Assembly: GCA_040385245.1 (NCBI GenBank)
Contig: JAZKHT010000017.1
Location: forward strand, 1 to 64,000
Direction of reading: 5' to 3'
DNA length: 64,000 nt
Source: JAZKHT01 sp040385245
GTDB taxonomy: Bacteria; Pseudomonadota; Alphaproteobacteria; Rhodobacterales; Rhodobacteraceae
In this document: positions 42,217-51,500 of the stretch, one piece after another
Layout: every line of letters begins with the position of its first letter
Position numbering within the stretch: the stretch's first letter is position 1
Notes under the pieces: generated by a model
What the model saw: only the letters and a program-made list of their open reading frames with translations
Databases searched by the model: none
What the model was told of the DNA's origin: nothing
Position numbers and translations under genes: made by a program

Positions 42217-42291
42217 TCAGCGGCCAGAATAGCGCCAAGCAGCCCGGTCGCCAAGCCGCAGCAGCGCAGCGGGCAGGAACCAATCGCTCAC
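42217..42291 (-). CDS. Possible 24-residue small protein coupled to gatB
   Basis: A GTG codon overlaps the gatB stop as GTGA (42291-42288) and opens a frame reading MSDWFLPAALLRLGDRAAW and five more residues to a TGA at 42217. It then leaves just enough room for the ribosome site of DUF4177. The overlap geometry is like other coupled genes in this window. There is no family match that I know, so it may be chance. Confidence 0.35.
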   Translation of the reverse strand: MSDWFLPAALLRLGDRAAWRYSGR

Positions 42292-43799
42292 AGACCCAGC
42301 TTTCGCGCCACCAGTTCGCCGACAACCGCCGGGTTGGCCTTGCCGCCCGTGGCCTTCAGCACCTGCCCGGTGAACCAACCGGCCAGTTTCGGATTGGCCT
42401 TGGCCTTTTCCACCTGCGCGGGGTTTGCGGCGATGATCTCGTCCACCGCAGCCTCGATCGCACCTGTGTCCGTCACCTGCTTCATGCCGCGTGCGGCGGC
42501 CACCTCGGCGGGGTTGCCGCCTTCGGTCCACAGGATTTCGAACAGGTCCTTTGCCATCTTGCCCGAGATTTCACCTGATGCGATCAGGTCCAGCACACCG
42601 CCCAACTGTGCAGCGTTGACCGGGCTTTCGGCGATGACATGGCCTTCCTTGTTCAGACGGCCGAACAATTCGTTGATGACCCAGTTCGCGGCCATCTTGC
42701 CGTCGCGTCCCTGCGCCACCGCCTCGAAGAACGAAGACGATTCCAGATCGGCGGTCAGCACGTTGGCATCGTAGTCGGTCAGGCCGAAATCGCCCATGAA
42801 GCGGGCCTTCTTGGCGTCGGGCAATTCTGGCATGGTGGCGGCGATGTGATCGACCCAAGCCTGCTCGATCTCTAGCGGCAGCAGATCGGGGTCGGGGAAA
42901 TAGCGGTAATCATGCGCCTCTTCCTTGGACCGCATCGACCGGGTTTCGCCCTTGTCCGGATCGTAAAGCCGGGTTTCCTGAATGACCGCTCCGCCATCCT
43001 CCAGTATCGCGATCTGGCGGCGGGCTTCATAATCAATGGCTTGGGTCATGAACCGCATGGAGTTCATGTTCTTGATCTCGCACCGGGTGCCAAGATGCGC
43101 GAAATCCTGTGTGGCCTGATATTTCTCGTACTGGCCGGGGCGGCAGACGGACACGTTCACGTCCGCGCGCAGGTTGCCGTTCTGCATGTTGCCATCGCAG
43201 GTGCCAAGATAGCGCAAGATCTGCCGCAGTTTTACGACATAGGCCGCCGCCTCTTCGGGGCCGCGAATGTCGGGGCGGCTGACAATCTCCATCAAGGCCA
43301 CACCGGTGCGGTTGAAATCGACGAAGGACATGGTCGGGTCCATGTCGTGGATCGACTTGCCCGCGTCCTGTTCCAGATGGATGCGTTCGATCCTGACCAG
43401 CCGCGCAACCCCCGGCCCCATGTCCACCAGAACCTGCCCCTCGCCCACGATGGGGTGATACAACTGGCTGATCTGATAGCCCTGCGGCAGGTCGGGGTAG
43501 AAATAGTTCTTGCGGTCAAAGGCCGACATCAGGTTGATCTGCGCCTTCAGCCCCAGCCCGGTGCGAACCGCCTGTTCGATGCAGTATTCGTTGATGACAG
43601 GCAGCATTCCCGGCATGGCCGCATCGACAAAGGCCACGTTGGAATTCGGCTCTGCCCCGACCTGGGTAGAAGCACCCGAGAAAAGCTTGGCGTTTGATGA
43701 CACCTGCGCATGGATTTCCATGCCGATCACCAGTTCCCAATCGTGCTTGGCCCCGGAAATCACCTTGGGTTTCGGCGTGTCGTAGGTCAGGTCAAGCAT
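42288..43799 (-). CDS. gatB: Aspartyl/glutamyl-tRNA amidotransferase subunit B
   Basis: A 503-residue subunit of GatCAB, which converts Glu-tRNA-Gln (and Asp-tRNA-Asn) to the amide form. The kinase-like domain starts WELVIGMEIHAQVSSNAKLFSGA. DRKNYFYPDLPQGYQISQ and the family signature LMEIVSRPDIRGPEEA follow, with NMQNGNLRADVNVSV further on. The C-terminal YqeY-like tail domain (about residues 350-503) binds tRNA. gatA and gatC are not in the window. It is divergent from the transglycosylase gene; the 272 bases between (43800-44071) show nothing definite. Confidence 0.97.
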   Translation of the reverse strand: MLDLTYDTPKPKVISGAKHDWELVIGMEIHAQVSSNAKLFSGASTQVGAEPNSNVAFVDAAMPGMLPVINEYCIEQAVRTGLGLKAQINLMSAFDRKNYFYPDLPQGYQISQLYHPIVGEGQVLVDMGPGVARLVRIERIHLEQDAGKSIHDMDPTMSFVDFNRTGVALMEIVSRPDIRGPEEAAAYVVKLRQILRYLGTCDGNMQNGNLRADVNVSVCRPGQYEKYQATQDFAHLGTRCEIKNMNSMRFMTQAIDYEARRQIAILEDGGAVIQETRLYDPDKGETRSMRSKEEAHDYRYFPDPDLLPLEIEQAWVDHIAATMPELPDAKKARFMGDFGLTDYDANVLTADLESSSFFEAVAQGRDGKMAANWVINELFGRLNKEGHVIAESPVNAAQLGGVLDLIASGEISGKMAKDLFEILWTEGGNPAEVAAARGMKQVTDTGAIEAAVDEIIAANPAQVEKAKANPKLAGWFTGQVLKATGGKANPAVVGELVARKLGL

Positions 43800-44071
43800 C
43801 GGTCCGCCATCCTTGTCGGTTCGCCCGACTGTCTAGGGGTTCCGGCTTTCGCCTTCAAGGGGCAGGCGCGTCGACAAGGCCCTGCCGCCCCCCGCAACTG
43901 GCCCGACCCGGTCACCCAGACACACGTTTGCCACCCCTTTCAGCGACGGGGGAACAGCCCGACCGGGCGGATTTGTGCCGACGCCTGCCCGCAAAGGTTG
44001 CCAGACCGGCGGGCCGTCGGGCATCACCCACGGGTCGCGCACACAGGCGCGTCGCCACTGATGTTGGTTCG

Positions 44072-44671
44072 ATGGTCCGTCGCGCGCTGCTGTTCTGCCT
44101 GATCCTGTCGCCACTTGGCGGGTGCATGTCCACCGGATCGGAGTCGACGCTTGCCACATCCGGCGCGCGTCTGCCGGTGATGCAGTGGGACCACCGACCC
44201 GAAGCACAGGATTGGACGACGCGCACACTTGTCGCGCTGGAACAGCAGGATAGTGCCCTTGCCACGGCCGTTCCCGCCGATATCGCGGTGTTCTGCCCCG
44301 GCTATGACGCCGCCTCGATGGACGAACGGCGCGCCTTCTGGGCGGGCCTGATGTCCGCCGTCGCGCGCTATGAAAGCAGTTGGAACCCACAGGCGTCGGG
44401 CGGTGGCGGGCGCTATCTGGGCGTCATGCAAATTTCGCCCACCACGGCGGACCACCACGGCTGCGCCGCTGATTCGGCAGCCGAGTTGAAGGACGGCGCG
44501 GCCAATCTGGTCTGCGCCACACAGATCGTCGCCGCCGGTGTGGCGCGGGATGGCGTGGTGGCCGGGCCCGGCAACCGGGGTGCCGGGCGCGACTGGATGC
44601 CCCTGCGCAATGCCGAAAAGCGCGCGGCGATTGCGGATTGGACCGCCGCCCAATCCTACTGCGCGCTGTGA
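44072..44671 (+). CDS. Lytic transglycosylase-like (SLT) lipoprotein
   Basis: A 199-residue protein with a lipoprotein signal (FCLILSPLGGC, lipobox LGGC at the end of the hydrophobic stretch). The mature part contains a lysozyme-like SLT fold: the catalytic glutamate is expected in ARYESSWNPQASG (about residue 101), followed by YLGVMQISPTTADHHGC and ELKDGAANLVCATQI. It would cleave peptidoglycan or anchor in the envelope. The ribosome site is weak, and the ATG is chosen because it gives a proper lipoprotein signal. The 3' end overlaps the convergent pepN by 16 bases. Confidence 0.83.
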   Translation: MVRRALLFCLILSPLGGCMSTGSESTLATSGARLPVMQWDHRPEAQDWTTRTLVALEQQDSALATAVPADIAVFCPGYDAASMDERRAFWAGLMSAVARYESSWNPQASGGGGRYLGVMQISPTTADHHGCAADSAAELKDGAANLVCATQIVAAGVARDGVVAGPGNRGAGRDWMPLRNAEKRAAIADWTAAQSYCAL

Positions 44672-47229
44672 TTCCCCAGCATCCGCCCCGCCATTTCGCC
44701 CAAGTCGCGGCTTAGGGTCGGGGACGCCAGCATCCGCCGCAACGCATCCTGAACCAGCGCCTGACGGTCCGCATCATAGCGCGGCCACGTCTCGAACGCG
44801 GTGGACATGCGCGCCGCCGTCTGCGGGTTCAGCGGATCAAGCCGGAGCAACCAATCGACAATCAACCGGTAACCCGCCCCACTGGCATGGTGAAAGCCCG
44901 CGTGATTGCCCGACAAGGCCCCGATCACCGACCGGAAGCGGTTGGGGTTCTTCCAGTCGAACGCCGGATGCCGGGTCAACCTGTCGGTCAGCGCCGCCGC
45001 CTGATCGGGGGCGGCATAGGCGATCTGCAAGGCAAACCATTTGTCCATCACCAGCCGGTCAGCGGACCACCGCGCCTCGAACACAGCCAGTTCCGGCTGT
45101 CCCTTGCCGATCTCCAGCAGGCAGGACAGCGCGCCCACCGTTTCGGTCATGTTGTCGGCGCGGGCAAAGGCCGCTTGTGCCGCGTGCCCCTGATCAATGC
45201 GCGACAGCAGCGACAGCGCCGCAAGGCGCAAGGCGCGCCGCCCCGCCGCCCGTGCGTCGGGTGTGAACGGCCCCGGTTCGGCCAAGTCATCAATCAAACC
45301 GGGCAGGCTGGGGGCCAGCCTGCGCGCCAAAGCCTGCGCCATCCGGTTGCGGGCAGCGTGGATGCGGTCAGGGTCGGGGATCACGCCGCCTGCGTACAGG
45401 GTGGCAGCCATGTCATCCTCGGCCGGCAGGCGCAGGGTCAGCGCGCGGAACGCGGGATCAAGGCTGTCGTCGAACGCCACCCGCGCCAGCGCATCCAGCC
45501 AGTCCGGCCCTGGCACCGCCCCCTCCGTCACCATCCGCGCCATTAGCTCTTTGGCCAGTGCGCGCCCGGATTCCCATTTGTTGAACGGGTCGGTGTCATG
45601 CGCCAACAGAAAGGCGCGCTCCTCGGGTGACACCGCACGCTCCAGCACCACGGGGGCCGAGAAATTGCGCAGGATCGACGGGACCGGACGGCTGGCCAGC
45701 CCGTCAAAGACAAAGCTTTGCGTGCGTTCCGTCATCTCAAGCACCGTCGTCGGCACCACCTCGTCGCCGTTGGGGTTCAACAGCCCCACCGCAATGGGAA
45801 TGACCTTGGGCGACTTCGCAGGCTGGCCGGGGGTGGGTGGATTTTCCTGCCGGAAGGTCAGGGTATAGCGCCCGTCTTCCCACGCCTCTGACACATGCAG
45901 GCGCGGGGTGCCCGCCTCGGTGTACCAGCGGCCAAAGGCGGTCAGATCGCGCCCCGTGACATCCTGAAACACCGCCAGCCAATCCTCGATCGTCGCTGCT
46001 TGCCCGTCGTGGCGCGCAAAATACAGGTCCAGCGCGCGGGCGTAATCCTGATCGCCCACCAGACGCTTCAGCATGCCGATCACTTCGGCGCCTTTTTCGT
46101 AAACGGTGGCGGTGTAGAAATTGTTGATCTCGACATAAGCCGCAGGCCGGACGGGATGCGCCAGCGGCCCGCCATCCTCGCGGAACTGGCGCGCGCGCAG
46201 CATCAGGACATCCTCGATCCGCTTGACTGCGTGGCTGCGCATGTCGCCACTGAACTGCTGATCGCGAAACACGGTCAGCCCTTCCTTCAGGCACAACTGG
46301 AACCAGTCGCGGCAGGTGATCCGGTTGCCTGTCCAGTTGTGGAAATATTCATGCGCGATGATCGCCTCGATCCGGGCGAAATCGTCATCGGTCGCGGTTT
46401 CGGGGCTGGCCAGAACGTATTTGGAGTTGAAGATGTTCAGCCCCTTGTTCTCCATCGCGCCCATGTTGAAATCGTCAACCGCGACGATGTTGAACACATC
46501 CAGATCGTATTCGCGGCCATAGGCGGTTTCGTCCCACCGCATCGACCGGATCAGGCTGTCCATCGCATAGGCGCAGCGGTCATGGTCGCCGGGGCGCACC
46601 CAGATGTTCAGATCGACGGCGCGGCCCGACGCCGTGGTGAACTTGGCCGAATGCGCCACCAGATTGCCCGCCACCAGCGCGAACAGATAGGCGGGCTTGG
46701 GCCAGGGGTCGTGCCATTCGGCCCAATCCCGCCCCTGCCCCAGCGGATTGCCGTTCGACAACAGCACCGGCAGATCGCTTTCGATGCGCACCCGGAACGG
46801 GGCCATCACATCGGGCCGGTCGGGATAAAAGGTGATCTTGCGAAACCCCTCCGCCTCGCATTGGGTGCAATACATGCCGTTTGACATGTACAACCCCTCC
46901 AGCGCGGTGTTGGCGGCGGGGGCGATCTGCACTTCTGTCTCCAGCACAAAGGGCGCGTCGGGCAGCAGTGCCACCGGTATGGTCAATCCGGTCGCATCTG
47001 GGGTCAGCTTGACCGCCACCCCGTCAATCGCCGCATGGATCAGCGTCAATACTTCCCCGTCCAGCCGCAGATCGTGCCGCCCCGGCCTGTCCCCATTGGG
47101 CGACAGCGCCAGCCGCGCCATGACCCGCGTTGCCTGCGGGTTCAGCCGAAAGGTCAGATCAACCTGATCGACGCGGTGCGAAAACGGCTGATAATCGGCA
47201 AGGTGGATGGTGCGGGGCTGATCGGTCAT
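44656..47229 (-). CDS. pepN: Aminopeptidase N (M1 family)
   Basis: An 857-residue zinc aminopeptidase of the PepN type. The exopeptidase motif GAMENKGLNIF is near residue 260, and the zinc site HEYFHNWTGNRITC is near residue 295, with the downstream glutamate in LKEGLTVFRDQQFSG. The C-terminal Ig-like and helical domains are complete. It trims peptides in the cytoplasm. The start at 47229 (MTDQPRTIHLADY) has TTTGGAGA upstream. It is convergent with the transglycosylase gene and divergent from the photolyase gene. Confidence 0.96.
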   Translation of the reverse strand: MTDQPRTIHLADYQPFSHRVDQVDLTFRLNPQATRVMARLALSPNGDRPGRHDLRLDGEVLTLIHAAIDGVAVKLTPDATGLTIPVALLPDAPFVLETEVQIAPAANTALEGLYMSNGMYCTQCEAEGFRKITFYPDRPDVMAPFRVRIESDLPVLLSNGNPLGQGRDWAEWHDPWPKPAYLFALVAGNLVAHSAKFTTASGRAVDLNIWVRPGDHDRCAYAMDSLIRSMRWDETAYGREYDLDVFNIVAVDDFNMGAMENKGLNIFNSKYVLASPETATDDDFARIEAIIAHEYFHNWTGNRITCRDWFQLCLKEGLTVFRDQQFSGDMRSHAVKRIEDVLMLRARQFREDGGPLAHPVRPAAYVEINNFYTATVYEKGAEVIGMLKRLVGDQDYARALDLYFARHDGQAATIEDWLAVFQDVTGRDLTAFGRWYTEAGTPRLHVSEAWEDGRYTLTFRQENPPTPGQPAKSPKVIPIAVGLLNPNGDEVVPTTVLEMTERTQSFVFDGLASRPVPSILRNFSAPVVLERAVSPEERAFLLAHDTDPFNKWESGRALAKELMARMVTEGAVPGPDWLDALARVAFDDSLDPAFRALTLRLPAEDDMAATLYAGGVIPDPDRIHAARNRMAQALARRLAPSLPGLIDDLAEPGPFTPDARAAGRRALRLAALSLLSRIDQGHAAQAAFARADNMTETVGALSCLLEIGKGQPELAVFEARWSADRLVMDKWFALQIAYAAPDQAAALTDRLTRHPAFDWKNPNRFRSVIGALSGNHAGFHHASGAGYRLIVDWLLRLDPLNPQTAARMSTAFETWPRYDADRQALVQDALRRMLASPTLSRDLGEMAGRMLGNHSAQ

Positions 47230-47310
47230 GGCATGTCTCCAAAGCTGGGGCAAAGGCTATGCGATGGGCAGTCAGGCGCAAGGGTGGGGTGCCCTTCCCC
47301 ACTGGCTTTT

Positions 47311-47361
47311 TTCCTTGCCCAAATACTCTGCGGGGGTGCGGGGGTGCAAAACCCCCGCGGG
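47311..47361 (+). repeat. AAATACTC/GGGGGT hairpin element, copy 5
   Basis: TTCCTTGCCCAAATACTCTG followed by CGGGGGTGCGGGGGTGCAAAA and CCCCCGCGGG is nearly the inverse of 30321-30375. Unlike the others it does not follow a gene end; it lies between pepN and the photolyase gene, which diverge. Confidence 0.6.
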
Positions 47362-47419
47362 CCGGGGCGGTGGGGCGCAACTTCGGCCTTTACGAATCCC
47401 GCAGCGCCGCTAGATAAAT

Positions 47420-47434
47420 GTTCCATGAATGTTC
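47420..47434 (+). promoter_or_regulatory. LexA-type box over the photolyase start codon
   Basis: GTTC-CATGAAT-GTTC is a perfect GTTC-N7-GTTC site. It covers the ATG at 47425, a position where a bound repressor would block transcription or initiation. Chance occurrence is possible. Confidence 0.5.
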
Positions 47435-48933
47435 TTCTTTGGTTCAAGCGCGATCTGCGGGTCGCAGACAATGCCGCACTGGCACGGGCCGCGGCCCTGG
47501 GGCCGGTATTGCCGCTGTTTCTGGTGGAACCCGCGTATTGGCAACAGCCCGACACCTCGGCCCGGCAATGGGACTTTACCGCCGAATGTCTGGCCGACCT
47601 GCGCGGCGATCTGGCCGCACAGGGTGCGCCCCTGATCGTGCGCATCGGCGACGCGGTCGAGGTGATCGAACGCTTGTGCCGCAACCACCGCATCGGCCAT
47701 ATCGTCAGCCATCAGGAAACCGGCAACCAGTGGACCTATGCCCGCGACCGGCGACTGCGCGCCTGGGCGCGGGATGCGGGCGTCGTGTGGGACGAGGTGG
47801 CGCAATCGGGCGTGCAGCGCCGCCTGCCGTCGCGCGCAGGATGGGCAGAGGCGCGCACCACCTTTATCACGGCGCAGCAGGTGGCGGTGCCCACCATGAG
47901 CGGCGTTCCGGGGGTGGAGCCGGGCGTGATCCCCACCGCCCGCGCGCTGCGTCTGGCCGAAGATCGCTGCGCCCATTGCCAGATGGGCGGGCGCGCGCGC
48001 GGTCTGGCGCTGCTCGACAGTTTTCTGGCCCACCGGGGCGAACCCTATCGCAGCGCCATGTCCTCCCCCCTGACCGCCGAACGCGCCTGTTCGCGCCTGT
48101 CCGCGCATCTGGCAAACGGCAGCCTTTCCGCGCGCGAGGTGGTTCAGGCCACAGCCGCCTTTGCGGCCACCCGGCCCGGTGGGCGTTGGGCCGGGGCCAT
48201 GACCAGTTTTCAGGCCCGCCTTGCCTGGCGCGACCATTTCACCCAAAAGCTGGAGGATGACCCCCGGATCGAAGTTCGCGCCCTGCACCGCGCCGCCGAT
48301 GACCTGCGTCCCCGCGTTCCCGATGCCATCCGCCTTGCCGCCTGGACGCGCGGCGAAACCGGCCTGCCGTTTCTGGATGCCTGCCTGCGCTATCTGAACG
48401 CGACCGGCTGGCTGAATTTCCGCGCCCGCAGCATGGTGATGTCGGTGGCCAGCTATCACCTGTGGCTGGATTGGCGGGCGACGGGGGCGCACTTGGCGCG
48501 CAGCTTCACCGATTACGATCCCGGCATCCATTGGCCGCAGGTGCAGATGCAGGCCGGGGTGACCGGCATCAACACCTTGCGCATCTATAACCCGGTGAAG
48601 CAGGGGCTGGATCAGGACCCGACCGGCGCCTTCACCCGCCGCTGGGTGCCGGAACTGGCCGGGGTGCCCGACGCGTTCCTGCACCAGCCATGGAAATGGC
48701 CCGGCGCGCGCCGCCTGCTGGGGCATCTGTATCCCGAACCCATCGTCGATGTCGCCGCCAGCGCCCGCGCCGCGCGCGATGCCGTCTGGTCCCTGCGCCG
48801 CGACGACGGTTTTGCCGAAACCGCCGCAGACATCCTTGCCCGCCACGCCAGCCCTGGCACCGCCCCCTTTGTCAACGACCGCACCCCGCGCCGCAAACGG
48901 CCCGATACGGGTCAACTGAGCCTTGATCTATGA
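47425..48933 (+). CDS. Deoxyribodipyrimidine photolyase / cryptochrome family protein
   Basis: A 502-residue FAD protein. The N-terminal photolyase Rossmann domain starts MNVLLWFKRDLRVADNAAL. The FAD-binding helical domain includes FQARLAWRDHF, GETGLPFLDACLRYLNATGWLNFRARSMVMS and the adenine-proximal DYDPGIHWPQVQMQAG. The exact subclass (CPD photolyase or cryptochrome-like) is not fixed by these motifs. The start has no good Shine-Dalgarno sequence and lies within a LexA-type box. DUF2256 follows with an ATGA overlap; this pairing is common for photolyase/cryptochrome genes. Confidence 0.92.
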   Translation: MNVLLWFKRDLRVADNAALARAAALGPVLPLFLVEPAYWQQPDTSARQWDFTAECLADLRGDLAAQGAPLIVRIGDAVEVIERLCRNHRIGHIVSHQETGNQWTYARDRRLRAWARDAGVVWDEVAQSGVQRRLPSRAGWAEARTTFITAQQVAVPTMSGVPGVEPGVIPTARALRLAEDRCAHCQMGGRARGLALLDSFLAHRGEPYRSAMSSPLTAERACSRLSAHLANGSLSAREVVQATAAFAATRPGGRWAGAMTSFQARLAWRDHFTQKLEDDPRIEVRALHRAADDLRPRVPDAIRLAAWTRGETGLPFLDACLRYLNATGWLNFRARSMVMSVASYHLWLDWRATGAHLARSFTDYDPGIHWPQVQMQAGVTGINTLRIYNPVKQGLDQDPTGAFTRRWVPELAGVPDAFLHQPWKWPGARRLLGHLYPEPIVDVAASARAARDAVWSLRRDDGFAETAADILARHASPGTAPFVNDRTPRRKRPDTGQLSLDL

Positions 48934-49082
48934 AGATGCGCAAAAAGGCCGATCTGCCGTCAAAAACCTGCGCCTGCTGCGGGCGACCCTTTGTCTGGCG
49001 CAAGAAATGGGCAAAGGTCTGGGACGAGGTGCGCTATTGCTCGGACCGCTGCAAAGGCGAAAAACGCGTGGCAAAGACCTGA
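48930..49082 (+). CDS. DUF2256 small zinc-ribbon-like protein
   Basis: A 50-residue protein, ATGA-coupled to the photolyase gene. It carries four or more cysteines in a ribbon arrangement (KTCACCGRPF then RYCSDRCKGEK) and is strongly basic with conserved tryptophans (WRKKWAKVWDEV). This is the DUF2256 family, commonly found beside or fused to cryptochrome/photolyase genes, so a helper role in light-dependent repair or FAD/DNA handling is reasonable but unproven. Confidence 0.88.
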   Translation: MKMRKKADLPSKTCACCGRPFVWRKKWAKVWDEVRYCSDRCKGEKRVAKT

Positions 49083-49233
49083 TCTTTCGCAGAAAAATCG
49101 CATCCCACCGCAGGTCCGCCGCGCTGATTGTCGGGATATCCCTGAAACAGATCACGGCATTGCCTTTGTTGATCCTTCCGACGGTTTTGAATATTGGTGT
49201 GCCATCGCATACCGAAAACCAAAGGGGCATGAC

Positions 49234-51387
49234 ATGGCAGACCGGATCGACAGGCACGGGCTTCAGGTGGATGCCCGCATGGTTGATTTCATCGAAACCC
49301 AGGCGCTGCCCGGCACTGGCGTGGATGCCGACGCCTTTTGGGCAGGGCTGGCCGGGGCGGTTGCCGAATTCGGCCCCGTGAACCGCGATCTGCTGGCCGT
49401 GCGCGCGGCGATGCAGGCAAAGATCGACGCCTGGCATCTGGCCCGCCGCGGCCTTGCCATCGACACCGCCGAGTATCGCGCCTTTCTGACGTCCATCGGC
49501 TATCTGGTCCCCGAAGGCCCGGATTTCACCGTTGAAACCAAAGGTGTGGACCCCGAGATTGCCCATGTTCCCGGCCCGCAACTGGTGGTGCCGGTGATGA
49601 ACGCGCGCTATGCGCTGAACGCCGCCAACGCGCGGTGGGGGTCGCTCTATGACGCGCTCTATGGCACCGACGCCTTGGGCGATCTGCCAAAGGGCAAGGC
49701 CTATGACCCCGCCCGTGGCGCGCGGGTGGTGGCCTGGGCCAAGGCCTTTCTGGATGATGTCGCCCCCCTTGCCACCGGCAGCCACGCCGATGTGACCGGC
49801 TATCACGTCGCAGGCGGGGCGCTTGTGCCTGCCTTGCGCAATCCGTCGCAGTTCGCGGGTTACCGGGGTTCGGCGGATGCGCCCAATGCCGTGCTGCTGG
49901 CTACCCACGGCCTGCATCTGGTGCTGCGTATCGACCGCGGCCATCAGATCGGTGCCACCGATCCCGCCGGTGTCGCCGATATCCGCATGGAAGCGGCCAT
50001 GTCCGCGATCATGGATTGCGAAGATTCCGTCGCCGCCGTCGATGCCGAAGACAAGGTCGTGGCCTATGCCAACTGGCTGGGTCTGATGCGCGGCGATCTG
50101 GTGGAAATGGTGCAGAAAGGCGGCAAAACCATCGAACGCCGTCTGCGCGATGACTATGCCTTTACCGCCCCCGACGGGACAGAGATCCACCTGAAGGGCC
50201 GCGCGCTGATGCTGGTGCGCAACGTGGGCCACCTGATGACCAACCCCGCCATCCTCGACCCGCAGGGGCACGAGGTGGGCGAAGGCATCCTGGATGCCTT
50301 TGTCACCACGCTCTGCGCGATGCACGATCTGCAAAAGACGGGCGGTCTGCGCAATTCGGCGCAGGGGTCGGTCTATGTGGTCAAGCCAAAGATGCATGGC
50401 CCGGACGAGGTCGCCTTTGCCTGCCGCATCTTTGACCGCGTCGAACTGGTGCTGGGCCTGCCCGCGAACACCGTCAAGCTGGGGATCATGGACGAAGAAC
50501 GCCGCACCTCGGCCAACCTGCGCGAATGTATCCGCGCCGCTAGGACACGGGTCGCCTTCATCAATACAGGCTTCCTTGATCGCACCGGGGACGAGATCCA
50601 CACCAGCATGGAAGCGGGCCCGATGGTCCGCAAGGGCGACATGAAATCCAGCGCCTGGATCAAGGCGTACGAGGATCGGAACGTCGACATCGGCCTTGCC
50701 TGCGGCCTGCAAGGGCGCGCGCAGATCGGCAAGGGCATGTGGGCCGCCCCCGAACGGATGGCGGAAATGCTGGCGGTCAAGATCGGCCACCCGCAGGCGG
50801 GTGCCAATTGCGCCTGGGTGCCGTCCCCTACCGCCGCCGTGCTGCATGCCACGCACTACCACCGCGTCGATGTGCTGGCCCGGCAGGTTGAAATTGCCAA
50901 AGGCGGCCCCCGCGCCAGCCTTGATGCGCTGCTGACCATCCCGCTTGCCGACGGCACGAACTGGAGCGAAGCCGACATTCAGGCCGAGATCGAGAACAAC
51001 GCCCAAGGCATCCTTGGCTATGTCGTGCGCTGGGTGGATCAGGGGGTCGGCTGTTCCAAGGTGCCCGACATCCACGATGTCGCGCTGATGGAAGACCGGG
51101 CCACCTGCCGCATCTCAAGCCAGGCGCTGGCGAACTGGCTGCATCATGGCGTGGTGACAGAAGATCAGGTGATGGCGGGCATGAGAAAGATGGCCGCCGT
51201 GGTGGACCGTCAGAACGCGGGCGATCCGGCCTATGTGCCGATGGCCCCCGGCTTTGACGGCGTGGCCTTTCAGGCCGCCTGCGATCTGGTGTTCAAGGGG
51301 CGCGAACAGCCGTCAGGCTATACAGAACCCGTCCTTCACCGCCGCAGGTTGGAATGGAAGGCGCAAAGCCGCATCCGCTCGGTATAG
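49234..51387 (+). CDS. glcB: Malate synthase G
   Basis: A 717-residue monomeric malate synthase joining glyoxylate and acetyl-CoA. Landmarks are GYHVAGGALVPALRNPSQF, MDCEDSVAAVDAEDKV (metal-binding Glu/Asp), VVKPKMHGPDEVAF, GIMDEERRTSANL, and the catalytic-base region near the C-terminus with CSKVPDIHDVALMEDRATCRIS. Length is normal for form G. No isocitrate lyase gene is near. The start at 49234 follows AAAGGGG. The 151 bases upstream are T-rich in places but hold no site that I can name. Confidence 0.97.
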   Translation: MADRIDRHGLQVDARMVDFIETQALPGTGVDADAFWAGLAGAVAEFGPVNRDLLAVRAAMQAKIDAWHLARRGLAIDTAEYRAFLTSIGYLVPEGPDFTVETKGVDPEIAHVPGPQLVVPVMNARYALNAANARWGSLYDALYGTDALGDLPKGKAYDPARGARVVAWAKAFLDDVAPLATGSHADVTGYHVAGGALVPALRNPSQFAGYRGSADAPNAVLLATHGLHLVLRIDRGHQIGATDPAGVADIRMEAAMSAIMDCEDSVAAVDAEDKVVAYANWLGLMRGDLVEMVQKGGKTIERRLRDDYAFTAPDGTEIHLKGRALMLVRNVGHLMTNPAILDPQGHEVGEGILDAFVTTLCAMHDLQKTGGLRNSAQGSVYVVKPKMHGPDEVAFACRIFDRVELVLGLPANTVKLGIMDEERRTSANLRECIRAARTRVAFINTGFLDRTGDEIHTSMEAGPMVRKGDMKSSAWIKAYEDRNVDIGLACGLQGRAQIGKGMWAAPERMAEMLAVKIGHPQAGANCAWVPSPTAAVLHATHYHRVDVLARQVEIAKGGPRASLDALLTIPLADGTNWSEADIQAEIENNAQGILGYVVRWVDQGVGCSKVPDIHDVALMEDRATCRISSQALANWLHHGVVTEDQVMAGMRKMAAVVDRQNAGDPAYVPMAPGFDGVAFQAACDLVFKGREQPSGYTEPVLHRRRLEWKAQSRIRSV

Positions 51388-51432
51388 GAACCCCCTTTTG
51401 CCATAGTCGGGCCATCCCATTGCGATCCCTGC

Positions 51433-51452
51433 GGCGTCCTAAATAGGATGCC
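51433..51452. repeat. Palindrome between glcB and the PDZ-like gene
   Basis: GGCGTCC and GGATGCC flank TAAATA, pairing over seven bases with one G-T. There is no T-run. It could be an operator for the following gene or a 3' stem of glcB mRNA. Confidence 0.4.
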
Positions 51453-51500
51453 GTGCGGGCGTCGATAGATTCGGCCCCATTCTTTAAATGGTGATGGAAC

